Origin: an uncultured Pelagibacteraceae bacterium
Lineage (GTDB): Bacteria > Pseudomonadota > Alphaproteobacteria > Pelagibacterales > Pelagibacteraceae
Reading direction: 5' to 3'
Assembly (NCBI GenBank): GCA_902568235.1
Contig: CACFPS010000002.1
Location: 1-64,000 of the forward strand
DNA length: 64,000 bases
Below the pieces are notes generated by a model. It was not told the origin of the DNA, did not search any database, and saw nothing but the letters and a program-made list of their open reading frames with translations. The position numbers and the translations under genes are program-made. Of the stretch, positions 44,292 through 51,955 are shown piece after piece. Within the stretch, counting starts at the first letter, position 1, and each line of letters opens with the position of its first letter.

Positions 44292-45083
44292 ATGGTATCT
44301 AAAATAATAATAACTGCATTAATAATTTATTTCATACTTTTATTATCTATATCACTTTTTCAAAGAAAGCTTTTGTATTATCCTAAAGTAAATAATTATT
44401 CAGATGGTTATAAACTAAACCACGAGATAGACATTGTTAATATAAATTCTGAAAATAATCTAATTGGATGGTACTGCAAAAAAGATAGTAATAATAAAAC
44501 AATACTACTTCTGCATGGAAATGCAGGGACTCTCGAAAATAGAATTTATAAATTAAATGAGTTTTATAATTTAAATTTAAACTACTTAATTTTTGCTTAT
44601 AGAGGGTACAGTGGAAATGATGGAAAACCAACTGAACAAGGAATTTATTATGATACGAATGAAGCTATTAAATGGCTAAAATCTAATGGAGTGGAAGAAA
44701 AAAATATAGTGATTTATGGAGAGTCATTAGGAACTGCTGTGGCTATTGAAGTTGGTCAAAATAAAAATTTTGGTGGAATAATTTTAGAAGCACCTTTTAC
44801 ATCAATGGTAGAATTAGGCCAAAAATATTATCCTATTTTTCCAGTTAAATTTCTTCTTAAAGATAAATATGAAAATAAAAATAAAATTAAAAATTTGAAA
44901 TCACCCATTTTAGTTTTACACGGAAGAAAAGATAAAATCGTACCATTTTATATGGGAGAAAAAATTTTTGAAATGGCAAATAATCCTAAATTTAAATACT
45001 TTACAGATTTGGATGATCATATGATGGACTTTAATGATAAGTTAATAAATGAAATCGATTCATTTATTGAAAATTTAAATTAG
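44292..45083 (+). CDS. membrane-anchored alpha/beta hydrolase (Bem46/ABHD13-like)
   Basis: Serine hydrolase of the alpha/beta fold, 263 residues from the ATG at 44292; the track's TTG is one codon earlier. One N-terminal membrane helix (about 4-24) anchors it. The oxyanion HGNAGT, nucleophile elbow YGESLGTAVA (Ser near 143), acid LHGRKDKIVP and catalytic His in LDDHMMDFND are all present. Relatives are conserved from bacteria to eukaryotes, with unclear substrates. It ends interlocked in TTAG with the UMF1 transporter gene. Confidence 0.88.
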   Translation: MVSKIIITALIIYFILLLSISLFQRKLLYYPKVNNYSDGYKLNHEIDIVNINSENNLIGWYCKKDSNNKTILLLHGNAGTLENRIYKLNEFYNLNLNYLIFAYRGYSGNDGKPTEQGIYYDTNEAIKWLKSNGVEEKNIVIYGESLGTAVAIEVGQNKNFGGIILEAPFTSMVELGQKYYPIFPVKFLLKDKYENKNKIKNLKSPILVLHGRKDKIVPFYMGEKIFEMANNPKFKYFTDLDDHMMDFNDKLINEIDSFIENLN

Positions 45084-46306
45084 TTTTGTTTGACTTTTAA
45101 TAAAATAAGTAAACCAATCAAAAGAAGAATTATTGCTGAAGAAAAGCCTATTCTTTGACTACTTGATATATAAGTAATTGTGCTTACTAGTAAAGGCCCA
45201 ATAAAAGATGTTAATTTTCCTGACAAAGCAAATAGACCAAAGCCCGAAGCTTGATTATTTTCATCAATAGATTTAGTAATGAAAACTCTGCTAGCTGACT
45301 GAATTGGGCCGATAAAAAAACCATTAATTGCAGCGAAAATCAAAAAAAATAACTGTGACTTAACGAAAAGAATTATTGATGAAGAAATAATTAAACCAAA
45401 TAGAGAAAAAATAATTACTGATTTGGATGAGAATTTATCATTGGCATAACCTCCTACTATCGCGCCTATAAAGGCAGTAACATTCATAAGTATTGATAAT
45501 ATTAGCAAATCTTTGATTTCTAAATTGAAAACACCTACTGCAAATATTCCACCCATTACTATAATGGCATTCAAACCATCTGCATAAAGCATTCTTGCAA
45601 TTAAAAACTTTCCTAAATTATTTAAACCATTATTCCAAATTAAATCTTTAATTTTTTTTATATTATTTTGGGATACTTCGATCTTGTTATTTATTTTTGT
45701 TTTTAAACTAAATAAAAAAGGAATTGAAAAAACCAGATACCAAACAGCAACAACAATTGATGTGGCTCTGATATTTTCTGAATTTTCTATTAAAAGACCA
45801 AAGGGCAAAGCATCATTATCTATAAAAACCTTTATACAAATTATTAATATTAATATTCCCCCAATATAACCTAATGCAAAACTAAAACCTGAAGATTTGC
45901 CCAAATCTTTTGTATTTGAAATTCTTTTAAGGATTGAATTATAAAAAATTAGGCTTAATTCATAAAAAAAATTTGCAAGAGCAACTATAATCAAAGTAAA
46001 TAATAAATATTTTTCAGAAGGTTTTGAAAACCATAATAAAGTTGTTAACGAAATACATATTATTGTAAATAATTTAATAAAGAATTCTGTAAAATTTTTT
46101 TTATCTGCGTAACTTCCTAATATTGGACCAATTATTGCTACTAACACCCCAGTCGCTCCTATAGCCCAACCCCAGTAGGATTGCCCCAAAACAGGATTAG
46201 GAGCAATTTGTTTCGCAAAATATGTTGAGAAAATAAAAGTAATTATAATTGTCGTAAATGCAGAATTAGCGAAGTCATATAAAGCAAAATTAAGAACTTT
46301 TTTCAT
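45080..46306 (-). CDS. MFS transporter, UMF1 (Atg22-like) family
   Basis: Polytopic carrier of the UMF1 family, related to the vacuolar amino-acid exporter Atg22; 408 residues with 12 hydrophobic helices. Family features: FALYDFANSAFTTIIITFIF at the N-terminus, GSYADKKNFTEFF and IGPIQSASRVFITKSI. The substrate is unknown, with an amino-acid-like efflux or uptake role inferred from the family. It stands alone on its strand, with a short A/T-rich gap before the divergent secreted unknown. Confidence 0.88.
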   Translation of the reverse strand: MKKVLNFALYDFANSAFTTIIITFIFSTYFAKQIAPNPVLGQSYWGWAIGATGVLVAIIGPILGSYADKKNFTEFFIKLFTIICISLTTLLWFSKPSEKYLLFTLIIVALANFFYELSLIFYNSILKRISNTKDLGKSSGFSFALGYIGGILILIICIKVFIDNDALPFGLLIENSENIRATSIVVAVWYLVFSIPFLFSLKTKINNKIEVSQNNIKKIKDLIWNNGLNNLGKFLIARMLYADGLNAIIVMGGIFAVGVFNLEIKDLLILSILMNVTAFIGAIVGGYANDKFSSKSVIIFSLFGLIISSSIILFVKSQLFFLIFAAINGFFIGPIQSASRVFITKSIDENNQASGFGLFALSGKLTSFIGPLLVSTITYISSSQRIGFSSAIILLLIGLLILLKVKQN

Positions 46307-46379
46307 TAAATTTTATAATCATATTTTATTCATAATTTAAACAAACCATATACAAAATTTTACTTTACTCTTATTTTAT

Positions 46380-46949
46380 ATGAAATTTAAAGTATTAATT
46401 GTATTAATTTTTTTGATTTGTAAAAATTCTTTCGCTGATCCTAATAAATTAGAAACTAAAGATTTTTTTTATATTGGAAAAATGCAATCATATAATAATG
46501 ATTTTACACTTTATTTTAAAACTAGAAATAAAGCTGTACTTGCTAGAGGAGAAGAATTTAATTATATCACTGATTATCCGCAAGATTTATATTTGTATGA
46601 TCATACTACAAAACAAGATAAACCAATTATTTCTTATGATTGGTTTCCTAGCCAACTTAAAAAAATAACAAAATCATATAATTATCCATTGTTTCCAGAG
46701 GATTTCGCTTATTATTTACTAAATGATAATAACACTTTAATTTTAGTGAGTGCTCAAAAAAAATTTTACCAAAATTTAAAATTTAATATTCAAAATAAAA
46801 AACTTTCACTAATGGATAACAAAGGAAAATTAGATTTTATTATTTCTTCATTTGCAAGAAGTTGTGGTTATTCATCACTTAAAGATAATTTTGAATGCAG
46901 ATTATATAAACCTTTAATTTCTAGTAACTTAATTAGTTCAATTGAGTAA
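46380..46949 (+). CDS. secreted protein of unknown function
   Basis: Not recognised. The 189 residues begin with a good signal peptide (MKFKVLIVLIFLICKNSFA, cleaved before DPNKLE). The mature part is probably beta-rich with many Tyr and Asn: FFYIGKMQSYNNDFTLYFKT, later YLYDHTTKQDKP, and two cysteines near the end (RSCGYSSLKDNFECR) that could pair. This suggests a periplasmic or envelope protein. Its 3' end overlaps the ftsY stop region by 17 bases on the other strand. Confidence 0.6.
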   Translation: MKFKVLIVLIFLICKNSFADPNKLETKDFFYIGKMQSYNNDFTLYFKTRNKAVLARGEEFNYITDYPQDLYLYDHTTKQDKPIISYDWFPSQLKKITKSYNYPLFPEDFAYYLLNDNNTLILVSAQKKFYQNLKFNIQNKKLSLMDNKGKLDFIISSFARSCGYSSLKDNFECRLYKPLISSNLISSIE

Positions 46950-47850
46950 AAGCTTTAGCAAATTGTTCTGCATCGAAGATCTGCAAATCATCTTCTTTTT
47001 CACCTAAACCCAAGGCCACAATAGGGATTTTATATTTTTTTGATATTGAGACTAATATACCACCTTTTGCAGTTCCATCCAACTTCGTCATAATTAATCC
47101 TGTTATAGGAATAACCTTATTGAATTCCTCTAGTTGATTAATAATATTTTGACCAGATGTTGCATCCAAAACCAAAATTACTTCATGTGGAGCGGTAGAG
47201 TCACTTTTACTAATAACATTGGCAATTTTTTTAAACTCATCCATTAAATTTTTTTTATTCTGCAATCTTCCAGCAGTGTCAATTAATATCTGATCAACTT
47301 GATTATTTTTTGCATGTTCCATTGCTTTGTATGCTACAGATGCAGGATCTGACCCTGCATCTGATTTAACTAAATCTACACCAACTTTTTCTGACCATTT
47401 TTCCAATTGTTCAATGGCTGCTGCTCTAAATGTGTCACAAGCAGAAAATAAAACTTTGTTATCAGCTTCTTTAAATATTTTTCCTATTTTTCCAATTGTT
47501 GTTGTTTTTCCAACGCCATTTACTCCAGATACTAAAATAACATTTTGTGATTTTTTTTTTTCAAAAAAACTTTTTTTTTCCAATGGTTTCATCAAGTCAG
47601 TAATATAACCACTTAATATTTTATTTACTTCTTGAATTGTATCATTTTTAGGGTCAATTTTTTTTTGAGCGATAATATTTTTGATTTCAGCTGCAGCATC
47701 CACACCAACATCAGAACTAATTAAAAACTCTTCTATCTTGTCTAAAGTATTGTCGTCAATTTCTTTTTTTACAATTATTTCCCTTAAACCAGATGCAATG
47801 TTACTAGCACTTTTTCTAAAACCTAATTTAAATTTATCAAATATACCCAT
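46933..47850 (-). CDS. ftsY: signal recognition particle receptor FtsY
   Basis: SRP receptor GTPase at the inner membrane, which docks ribosome-SRP complexes. At 305 residues it is short, lacking the long acidic A domain of E. coli FtsY. The N-terminal amphipathic start MGIFDKFKLGFRKSA leads into the NG domain: P-loop VSGVNGVGKTTTIGKIG, DTFRAAAIEQL, DTAGRL, TKLDGTAKGG and GLGEKEDDLQIFD. Its start overlaps the dapF stop by one base. Its partner gene ffh lies 1 kb away on the other strand. Confidence 0.97.
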   Translation of the reverse strand: MGIFDKFKLGFRKSASNIASGLREIIVKKEIDDNTLDKIEEFLISSDVGVDAAAEIKNIIAQKKIDPKNDTIQEVNKILSGYITDLMKPLEKKSFFEKKKSQNVILVSGVNGVGKTTTIGKIGKIFKEADNKVLFSACDTFRAAAIEQLEKWSEKVGVDLVKSDAGSDPASVAYKAMEHAKNNQVDQILIDTAGRLQNKKNLMDEFKKIANVISKSDSTAPHEVILVLDATSGQNIINQLEEFNKVIPITGLIMTKLDGTAKGGILVSISKKYKIPIVALGLGEKEDDLQIFDAEQFAKAFTQLN

Positions 47851-48674
47851 TAGATATTAATTTTTATTTCTTCAATATTTGAAACAGGGCCTTTCATAGT
47901 AATATTTTTATTTTCATCTATTAAAATTAATAATTTTCCTAAATTAAATTCAATTTCAGTTTGAGTATTTTCCATTTTTTCTAAATTTGCTGCCACCGCT
48001 GTTGCACAAGCAGCTGTTCCACAAGCTTTAGTTAATCCAGCCCCTCTTTCCCAAACTTTAACTTTATAATGATTATCAGCTACTTTTTGTGCGAGTGTTA
48101 AATTACATTTTTCAGGAAATAATTCATGATTCTCTATATCAGGACCAACTTTTTCTAGATCAAAATTATCAATGTCATCTACAAAAAATATTACATGAGG
48201 ATTCCCCACATTAATCCCGATTCCTCCTTTTGTTATAACATTTTTTCTATTTTTAATTTCTAGTCCTAAATTTTTAGTATCCATAAATTTAATAATTGGA
48301 ATTTGATCCCAATTTGTTTTTGGCAAACCAATAATTGTTTCAACAAAGTTATTTTCTAGTATTTTTGATTTTAACTTTGTTGAATATACTACAAGATTAA
48401 TTTCATCTTTTTTTTTCTCTCTAGATAATAAATAAGCAACACATCTTGTACCATTTCCACAAGCACCGGAAGTACTACCGTCGGAATTATAAAACTCCAT
48501 TCCAGCATCAGCTTCATTATTTTCTGTAATATAAATAAGCTGATCACATCCAATAAAACTTCTATCACAAATCTTCAAAATCTGATTTTTGTTTAGGTCA
48601 ACTCTTTTTTGCCTTTGATCAATAATGACAAAGTCATTACCTAATCCATTCATTTTAAATGCATTAAATTCCAT
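47850..48674 (-). CDS. dapF: diaminopimelate epimerase
   Basis: Converts LL-diaminopimelate to the meso form for lysine and peptidoglycan synthesis. The 274 residues carry both catalytic cysteines: SGACGNGTRC near residue 76 and KACGTAACATAVAA near 220, plus FKMNGLGNDFVIID at the N-terminus. In many Alphaproteobacteria mtaB lies between dapF and ftsY; here the two genes abut. The 160-base gap upstream holds the structured ffh leader on the other strand. Confidence 0.97.
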   Translation of the reverse strand: MEFNAFKMNGLGNDFVIIDQRQKRVDLNKNQILKICDRSFIGCDQLIYITENNEADAGMEFYNSDGSTSGACGNGTRCVAYLLSREKKKDEINLVVYSTKLKSKILENNFVETIIGLPKTNWDQIPIIKFMDTKNLGLEIKNRKNVITKGGIGINVGNPHVIFFVDDIDNFDLEKVGPDIENHELFPEKCNLTLAQKVADNHYKVKVWERGAGLTKACGTAACATAVAANLEKMENTQTEIEFNLGKLLILIDENKNITMKGPVSNIEEIKINI

Positions 48675-48698
48675 ATAAATAAATACTTAACTTATTTA

Positions 48699-48724
48699 TT
48701 GACTTTTTGAACCTCTAATATAAT
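48699..48724 (+). promoter_or_regulatory. candidate promoter of ffh
   Basis: A perfect -10 box TATAAT (48719-48724) is preceded by TTGACT (48699-48704, only a 14-base spacer) or TTATTG with a 17-base spacer. Transcription would begin near 48731, at the start of the GC-rich structured leader. Confidence 0.5.
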
Positions 48725-48730
48725 TTATCG

Positions 48731-48834
48731 CCGTTTCCGCAAAATACAGCAATTTGCGGTGTCTTTGATTACAAAGAGATCGACATCAGTCAGCGAGGTT
48801 TCGCCCACTGGTGCGATACTTGCTGTGTGAAATT
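48731..48834 (+). ncRNA. structured 5' leader RNA upstream of ffh (candidate cis-regulatory RNA)
   Basis: A roughly 100-base stretch, much richer in G and C than its surroundings, holds three consecutive hairpins. H1 is CCGCAAA/TTTGCGG (48737-48759). H2 is TCTTTG-ATTA-CAAAGA (48762-48777). H3 is CAGCGAG...CTTGCTG enclosing TCGC/GCGA (48791-48825), ending 9 bases before the ffh ATG. It is not the SRP RNA, whose GGAAG/AGCA loop sequence is absent. From memory, candidate structured RNAs have been reported in Pelagibacter intergenic regions, including one near ffh, and this may be that element. Confidence 0.65.
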
Positions 48835-50193
48835 ATGTTTGAAAATTTAACTAATAAATTTGAAGAAATATTTTCTTCTTTAAAAAAAGCACCTTCTTTA
48901 GATGAGAAGCAGGTGGATGAAGGCTTAAAAAACATCAGACTAGCCCTTCTTGAAGCGGATGTGTCGCTTGAAGTAGTTAAAGAATTTATCAATAGAGTTA
49001 AACCAAAAGCATTAGGACAGGAAATAGTTCGCTCAACATCACCAGGACAAATGGTTGTAAAAATTGTTTATGATGAACTAGTTTCTTTTTTAGGAGACAA
49101 AACTTCAGATATACAGCTAAATGCCGTGCCCCCAGTGCCCATTATGCTTGTTGGACTTCAAGGATCTGGAAAAACAACAACAGCAGCAAAACTAGCAAGA
49201 TTTTTAGAAAAAAATAATAAAAAGAAAGTAATGATGGCCAGCCTTGATGTTTATAGGCCAGCGGCTCAAGAACAATTAAGATTACTAGGAGAACAAAATA
49301 ATATTTCAACTTTGCCCATAATAGACGGACAAGTTCCAGCAGATATTTGCAGAAGAGCAATAAGTGCCGCAAATTTAAATGGTTCAGAAATAATATTATT
49401 TGATACTGCGGGACGAACTCAAATTGATTTTCAGATGATGAATGAAATCAAACAAATAGAAAATATAATTAATCCATCGGAAACAATATTAGTTGCGGAC
49501 TCACTAACAGGACAAGTTGCGGCCAATGTTGCAAAAGAATTTAAAAATACAGTTAATTTAACTGGAATTGTCCTTACAAGATCAGATGGTGATGGTAGAG
49601 GTGGAGCAGCATTAAGTATGAAGTATATTGCAGATGTTCCAATCAAATTTTTAGGGGTCGGAGAAAAAATAGAAAATTTTGAGGTTTTCTATCCTGATAG
49701 AATAGCAAATAGATTGTTAGGCATGGGAGATATAGTTTCCTTAGTTGAAAAAGCATCAGAAGATTTAGATCAAGAAAATTTAAAAAAAACTGAAGAAAAA
49801 CTTAAAAAAGGACAGTTTTCATTAGAAGATTATCTTTCACAACTAAGACAAATGAAAAAAATGGGTGGTATTGAAGGTGTAATGTCTTTTCTTCCGGGAG
49901 TTTCAAAAATTAAATCTCAAATGGATCAAGCAGGTGTTGACGAAAAGATTATCACTCAAAATGAAGCTGTAATCTTGTCTATGACAAAAAAAGAAAGAGA
50001 GAATCCTAAAATAATTAATGGATCTAGAAAAAAAAGAATTGCTAGTGGCTCCGGAACTGATGTGGCTACGATCAATAAATTGTTAAAACAATTTAAAATG
50101 ATGTCTGAAATGATGAAAAAGATGTCAAAAGGAAATATGAAAGGAATGGCGGACAAAGGAATACCGCCTGAACTTTTTAATCAAATAAAATAA
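48835..50193 (+). CDS. ffh: signal recognition particle protein Ffh (SRP54)
   Basis: GTPase of the signal recognition particle; it binds signal sequences and SRP RNA. I start at ATG 48835 (MFENLTNKFEEIFSSL), giving 452 residues; the track start lies inside the structured leader. The G domain has GLQGSGKTTTAAKLARF, DVYRPAAQEQL, DTAGRTQ and RSDGDGRGGAALS. The C-terminal M domain includes LPGVSKIKSQM, SMTKKERENPKIINGSRKKR and a Met-rich end. It heads ffh-rpsP-trmD-rplS. Confidence 0.97.
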   Translation: MFENLTNKFEEIFSSLKKAPSLDEKQVDEGLKNIRLALLEADVSLEVVKEFINRVKPKALGQEIVRSTSPGQMVVKIVYDELVSFLGDKTSDIQLNAVPPVPIMLVGLQGSGKTTTAAKLARFLEKNNKKKVMMASLDVYRPAAQEQLRLLGEQNNISTLPIIDGQVPADICRRAISAANLNGSEIILFDTAGRTQIDFQMMNEIKQIENIINPSETILVADSLTGQVAANVAKEFKNTVNLTGIVLTRSDGDGRGGAALSMKYIADVPIKFLGVGEKIENFEVFYPDRIANRLLGMGDIVSLVEKASEDLDQENLKKTEEKLKKGQFSLEDYLSQLRQMKKMGGIEGVMSFLPGVSKIKSQMDQAGVDEKIITQNEAVILSMTKKERENPKIINGSRKKRIASGSGTDVATINKLLKQFKMMSEMMKKMSKGNMKGMADKGIPPELFNQIK

Positions 50194-50200
50194 AATATAA

Positions 50201-50206
50201 AAGGAG
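50201..50206 (+). promoter_or_regulatory. Shine-Dalgarno of rpsP
   Basis: AAGGAG, 5 bases before the rpsP ATG at 50212. It is one of the few strong ribosome-binding sites in the window, and it fixes the start as MLKMRLSMGG. Confidence 0.75.
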
Positions 50207-50211
50207 AAAGA

Positions 50212-50670
50212 ATGTTAAAAATGAGATTATCAATGGGTGGAACAAAAAAAAGACCCGTTTATAAAATAGTAGTTGCTGATAGTAAGTTTCCCAGAGATGG
50301 AAGATTTATTGAAAAATTAGGATTTTATAATCCACTACTTCCAAAAGATAAAAAAGAAAGAGTAGGATTAGATATTGAAAGAATTAAATATTGGATAGAC
50401 CAAGGAGCAAGACCTACAACTAGAGTTGCCAGAATATTAGGTGAAAATGAAATAATGCCTATGCCAGCTAAAGGTAATAATCCTCAAAAAGCAATTCCTA
50501 AAAAGGATAGAAAAAAAGAAGGTGAAACTAGTGAAGCTAAAGCAGAAGCACCTAAAGCAGAGGCTAAAGCAGAAGCACCTAAAGAAGAAGCACCTAAAGC
50601 AGAGGCTAAAGCAGAAGCACCTAAAGCAGAGGCTAAAGCAGAAGCACCTAAAGCAGAGGAAAAGAAATAA
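50212..50670 (+). CDS. rpsP: 30S ribosomal protein S16 with a repetitive C-terminal tail
   Basis: The ribosomal protein core covers about residues 1-80 (MLKMRLSMGGTKKRPVYKIV, RDGRFIEKLGFYNP, WIDQGARPT). Most S16 proteins are about 80-90 residues; this one has 152. The extra tail from about 83 is Lys-rich, and from about 108 it consists of AEAPKAEAK-type repeats. The tail is encoded by near-identical DNA repeats and resembles the tail of L19 two genes downstream. Such tails occur on some alphaproteobacterial ribosomal proteins, but their role is unclear. The stop joins trmD directly as TAAATG, with no rimM between them. Confidence 0.95.
   Translation: MLKMRLSMGGTKKRPVYKIVVADSKFPRDGRFIEKLGFYNPLLPKDKKERVGLDIERIKYWIDQGARPTTRVARILGENEIMPMPAKGNNPQKAIPKKDRKKEGETSEAKAEAPKAEAKAEAPKEEAPKAEAKAEAPKAEAKAEAPKAEEKK
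50536..50662 (+). repeat. 27-base in-frame repeats in the rpsP tail
   Basis: Units of the form aaagcagaagcacctaaagc... recur three to four times, with one partial unit carrying gaagaagca. They encode KAEAPKAEA. The first 24 bases (taaagcagaagcacctaaag and the following caga) also occur in rplS near 51810, showing common origin or exchange between the two tails. Confidence 0.85.
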
Positions 50671-51357
50671 ATGTTTTTATCTCGAATATTTACATTGTAT
50701 CCAGAATACTTTCCTGGCTATCTAAACAAAGGTTTGTTTGGAAAAGCTCTGAGTGAAAAAATTTGGAATTTAGAAACAGTAAATATAAGAGATTATACTT
50801 TTGATAAACATCGAACAGTTGATGATACGCCTTATGGAGGAGGCAATGGCATGCTAATAAAGGCTGATGTCTTAGCAAGATCTTTAGATGAAAATATAAA
50901 AGAAAAAGAAAAAATAATTTATTTAAGTCCAAAAGGTAAATTGTTTAATCATCAATATGCTAAAAAACTTTCAAATGAAAAATCTATAAATTTTATTTGT
51001 GGTCACTTTGAAGGTATTGATGAAAGAATAATCAAAAGTCGAGGCATAGAAGAAGTAAGCATAGGTGATTTTATTTTATCTGGTGGAGAAGTAGCAGCTT
51101 TTGTAGTTCTTGATGCAATTTTAAGATTTATTCCAGGTGTTTTAGGAAATGAGAATTCTACTGAAGAAGAAAGTTTTGAGAATGGACTTTTAGAATACCC
51201 CCAATATACTAAGCCTCAAATTTGGGAAGATAAAGGTGTGCCAGAAGTCCTATTATCGGGCGATCATGCCAAAATTAAAGACTGGCGTTTATCTCAATCA
51301 GAGGCTATAACACGCGACCGAAGACCAGATTTGTGGCAAAAATATAAAAAGAATTAA
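50671..51357 (+). CDS. trmD: tRNA (guanine-N1)-methyltransferase
   Basis: Makes m1G37 in tRNAs reading CNN/GGN-type codons and prevents frameshifting. The 228 residues of the SPOUT fold carry the knotted SAM site: [41 protein letters not shown] and [18 protein letters not shown]. It sits between rpsP and rplS as in most bacteria, starting immediately after the rpsP stop, with rplS one base beyond its stop. Confidence 0.97.
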   Translation: MFLSRIFTLYPEYFPGYLNKGLFGKALSEKIWNLETVNIRDYTFDKHRTVDDTPYGGGNGMLIKADVLARSLDENIKEKEKIIYLSPKGKLFNHQYAKKLSNEKSINFICGHFEGIDERIIKSRGIEEVSIGDFILSGGEVAAFVVLDAILRFIPGVLGNENSTEEESFENGLLEYPQYTKPQIWEDKGVPEVLLSGDHAKIKDWRLSQSEAITRDRRPDLWQKYKKN

Positions 51358-51358
51358 T

Positions 51359-51943
51359 ATGAAAACTATAGAAGAAATTAATCGATCAAATGTTAAAAAA
51401 ATAATTTCAGAAAGAAAACATCCAGATTTCTTTGCAGGAGATATTATAAAAGTTGGTGTTAGAATTACTGAGGGAAAAAGAGACAGAATTCAGTATTTCG
51501 AAGGTGTTTGTATTGCAAAAAAAAATAGAGATATTAATTCTTCATTTACAGTAAGAAAAATTTCTTTTGGCGAAGGTGTAGAAAGAACTTTTGCATTATA
51601 CAGTCCAATTGTGGATACAATCAAAGTAGTTAGATCAGGAAAAGTAAGAAGAGCAAAACTATATTATCTAAGAGAAAGAACAGGTAAGTCTGCAAGAATA
51701 GCTGAAAAGATTAAAAAGAAAATTGGTATAGATATTGAAACAAAAATACAGCAAGTTACAGAAGAAAATGTAATGCCAACACCAGAAGAAAACGCAGAAA
51801 ATGTAAATAAAGCAGAAGCACCTAAAGCAGAAGTTAAAGAAGAAGCGCCTAAAGCAGAAGCAAAACCTGCTCAAAAAAAAGCTCCTGAAAAGGAAGAAAA
51901 CAAAAAAGAACAACCAAAAGAAAAAACAGAGCAGAAAAAATAA
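51359..51943 (+). CDS. rplS: 50S ribosomal protein L19 with an acidic/basic low-complexity tail
   Basis: The L19 core spans about residues 1-118: [38 protein letters not shown] and [16 protein letters not shown]. Normal L19 is about 115-130 residues; this one has 194. The extra 70 residues are rich in Ala, Glu, Lys and Pro ([19 protein letters not shown]) and share repeat DNA with the S16 tail. As L19 lies at the subunit interface next to S16-containing regions in general terms, a shared role for the tails is possible but unproved. Confidence 0.95.
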   Translation: MKTIEEINRSNVKKIISERKHPDFFAGDIIKVGVRITEGKRDRIQYFEGVCIAKKNRDINSSFTVRKISFGEGVERTFALYSPIVDTIKVVRSGKVRRAKLYYLRERTGKSARIAEKIKKKIGIDIETKIQQVTEENVMPTPEENAENVNKAEAPKAEVKEEAPKAEAKPAQKKAPEKEENKKEQPKEKTEQKK

Positions 51944-51955
51944 TTTTTTTCTTAA

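Noticed and set aside
48811-48834. Longer ffh start given by the ORF track (MRYLLCEI...)
   Set aside because: These codons lie in and just after the third hairpin of the leader, and Ffh proteins start with MFENLTNK-like sequence; ATG 48835 fits.
48731-48834. SRP (4.5S) RNA next to ffh
   Set aside because: The conserved GGAAG...AGCA apical loop of SRP RNA is missing, and the hairpins are short and separate.
50536-50662. CRISPR-like repeat array
   Set aside because: The repeats are contiguous, in frame, and have no unique spacers; they encode the S16 tail.
50522-50725. Plus-strand ORF in another frame across the rpsP tail
   Set aside because: KQKHLKQRL repeats are an out-of-frame reading of the same DNA repeat and run into trmD.
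51668-51913. Minus-strand ORF opposite rplS
   Set aside because: Phe/Cys-rich antisense shadow of the Lys/Glu tail.
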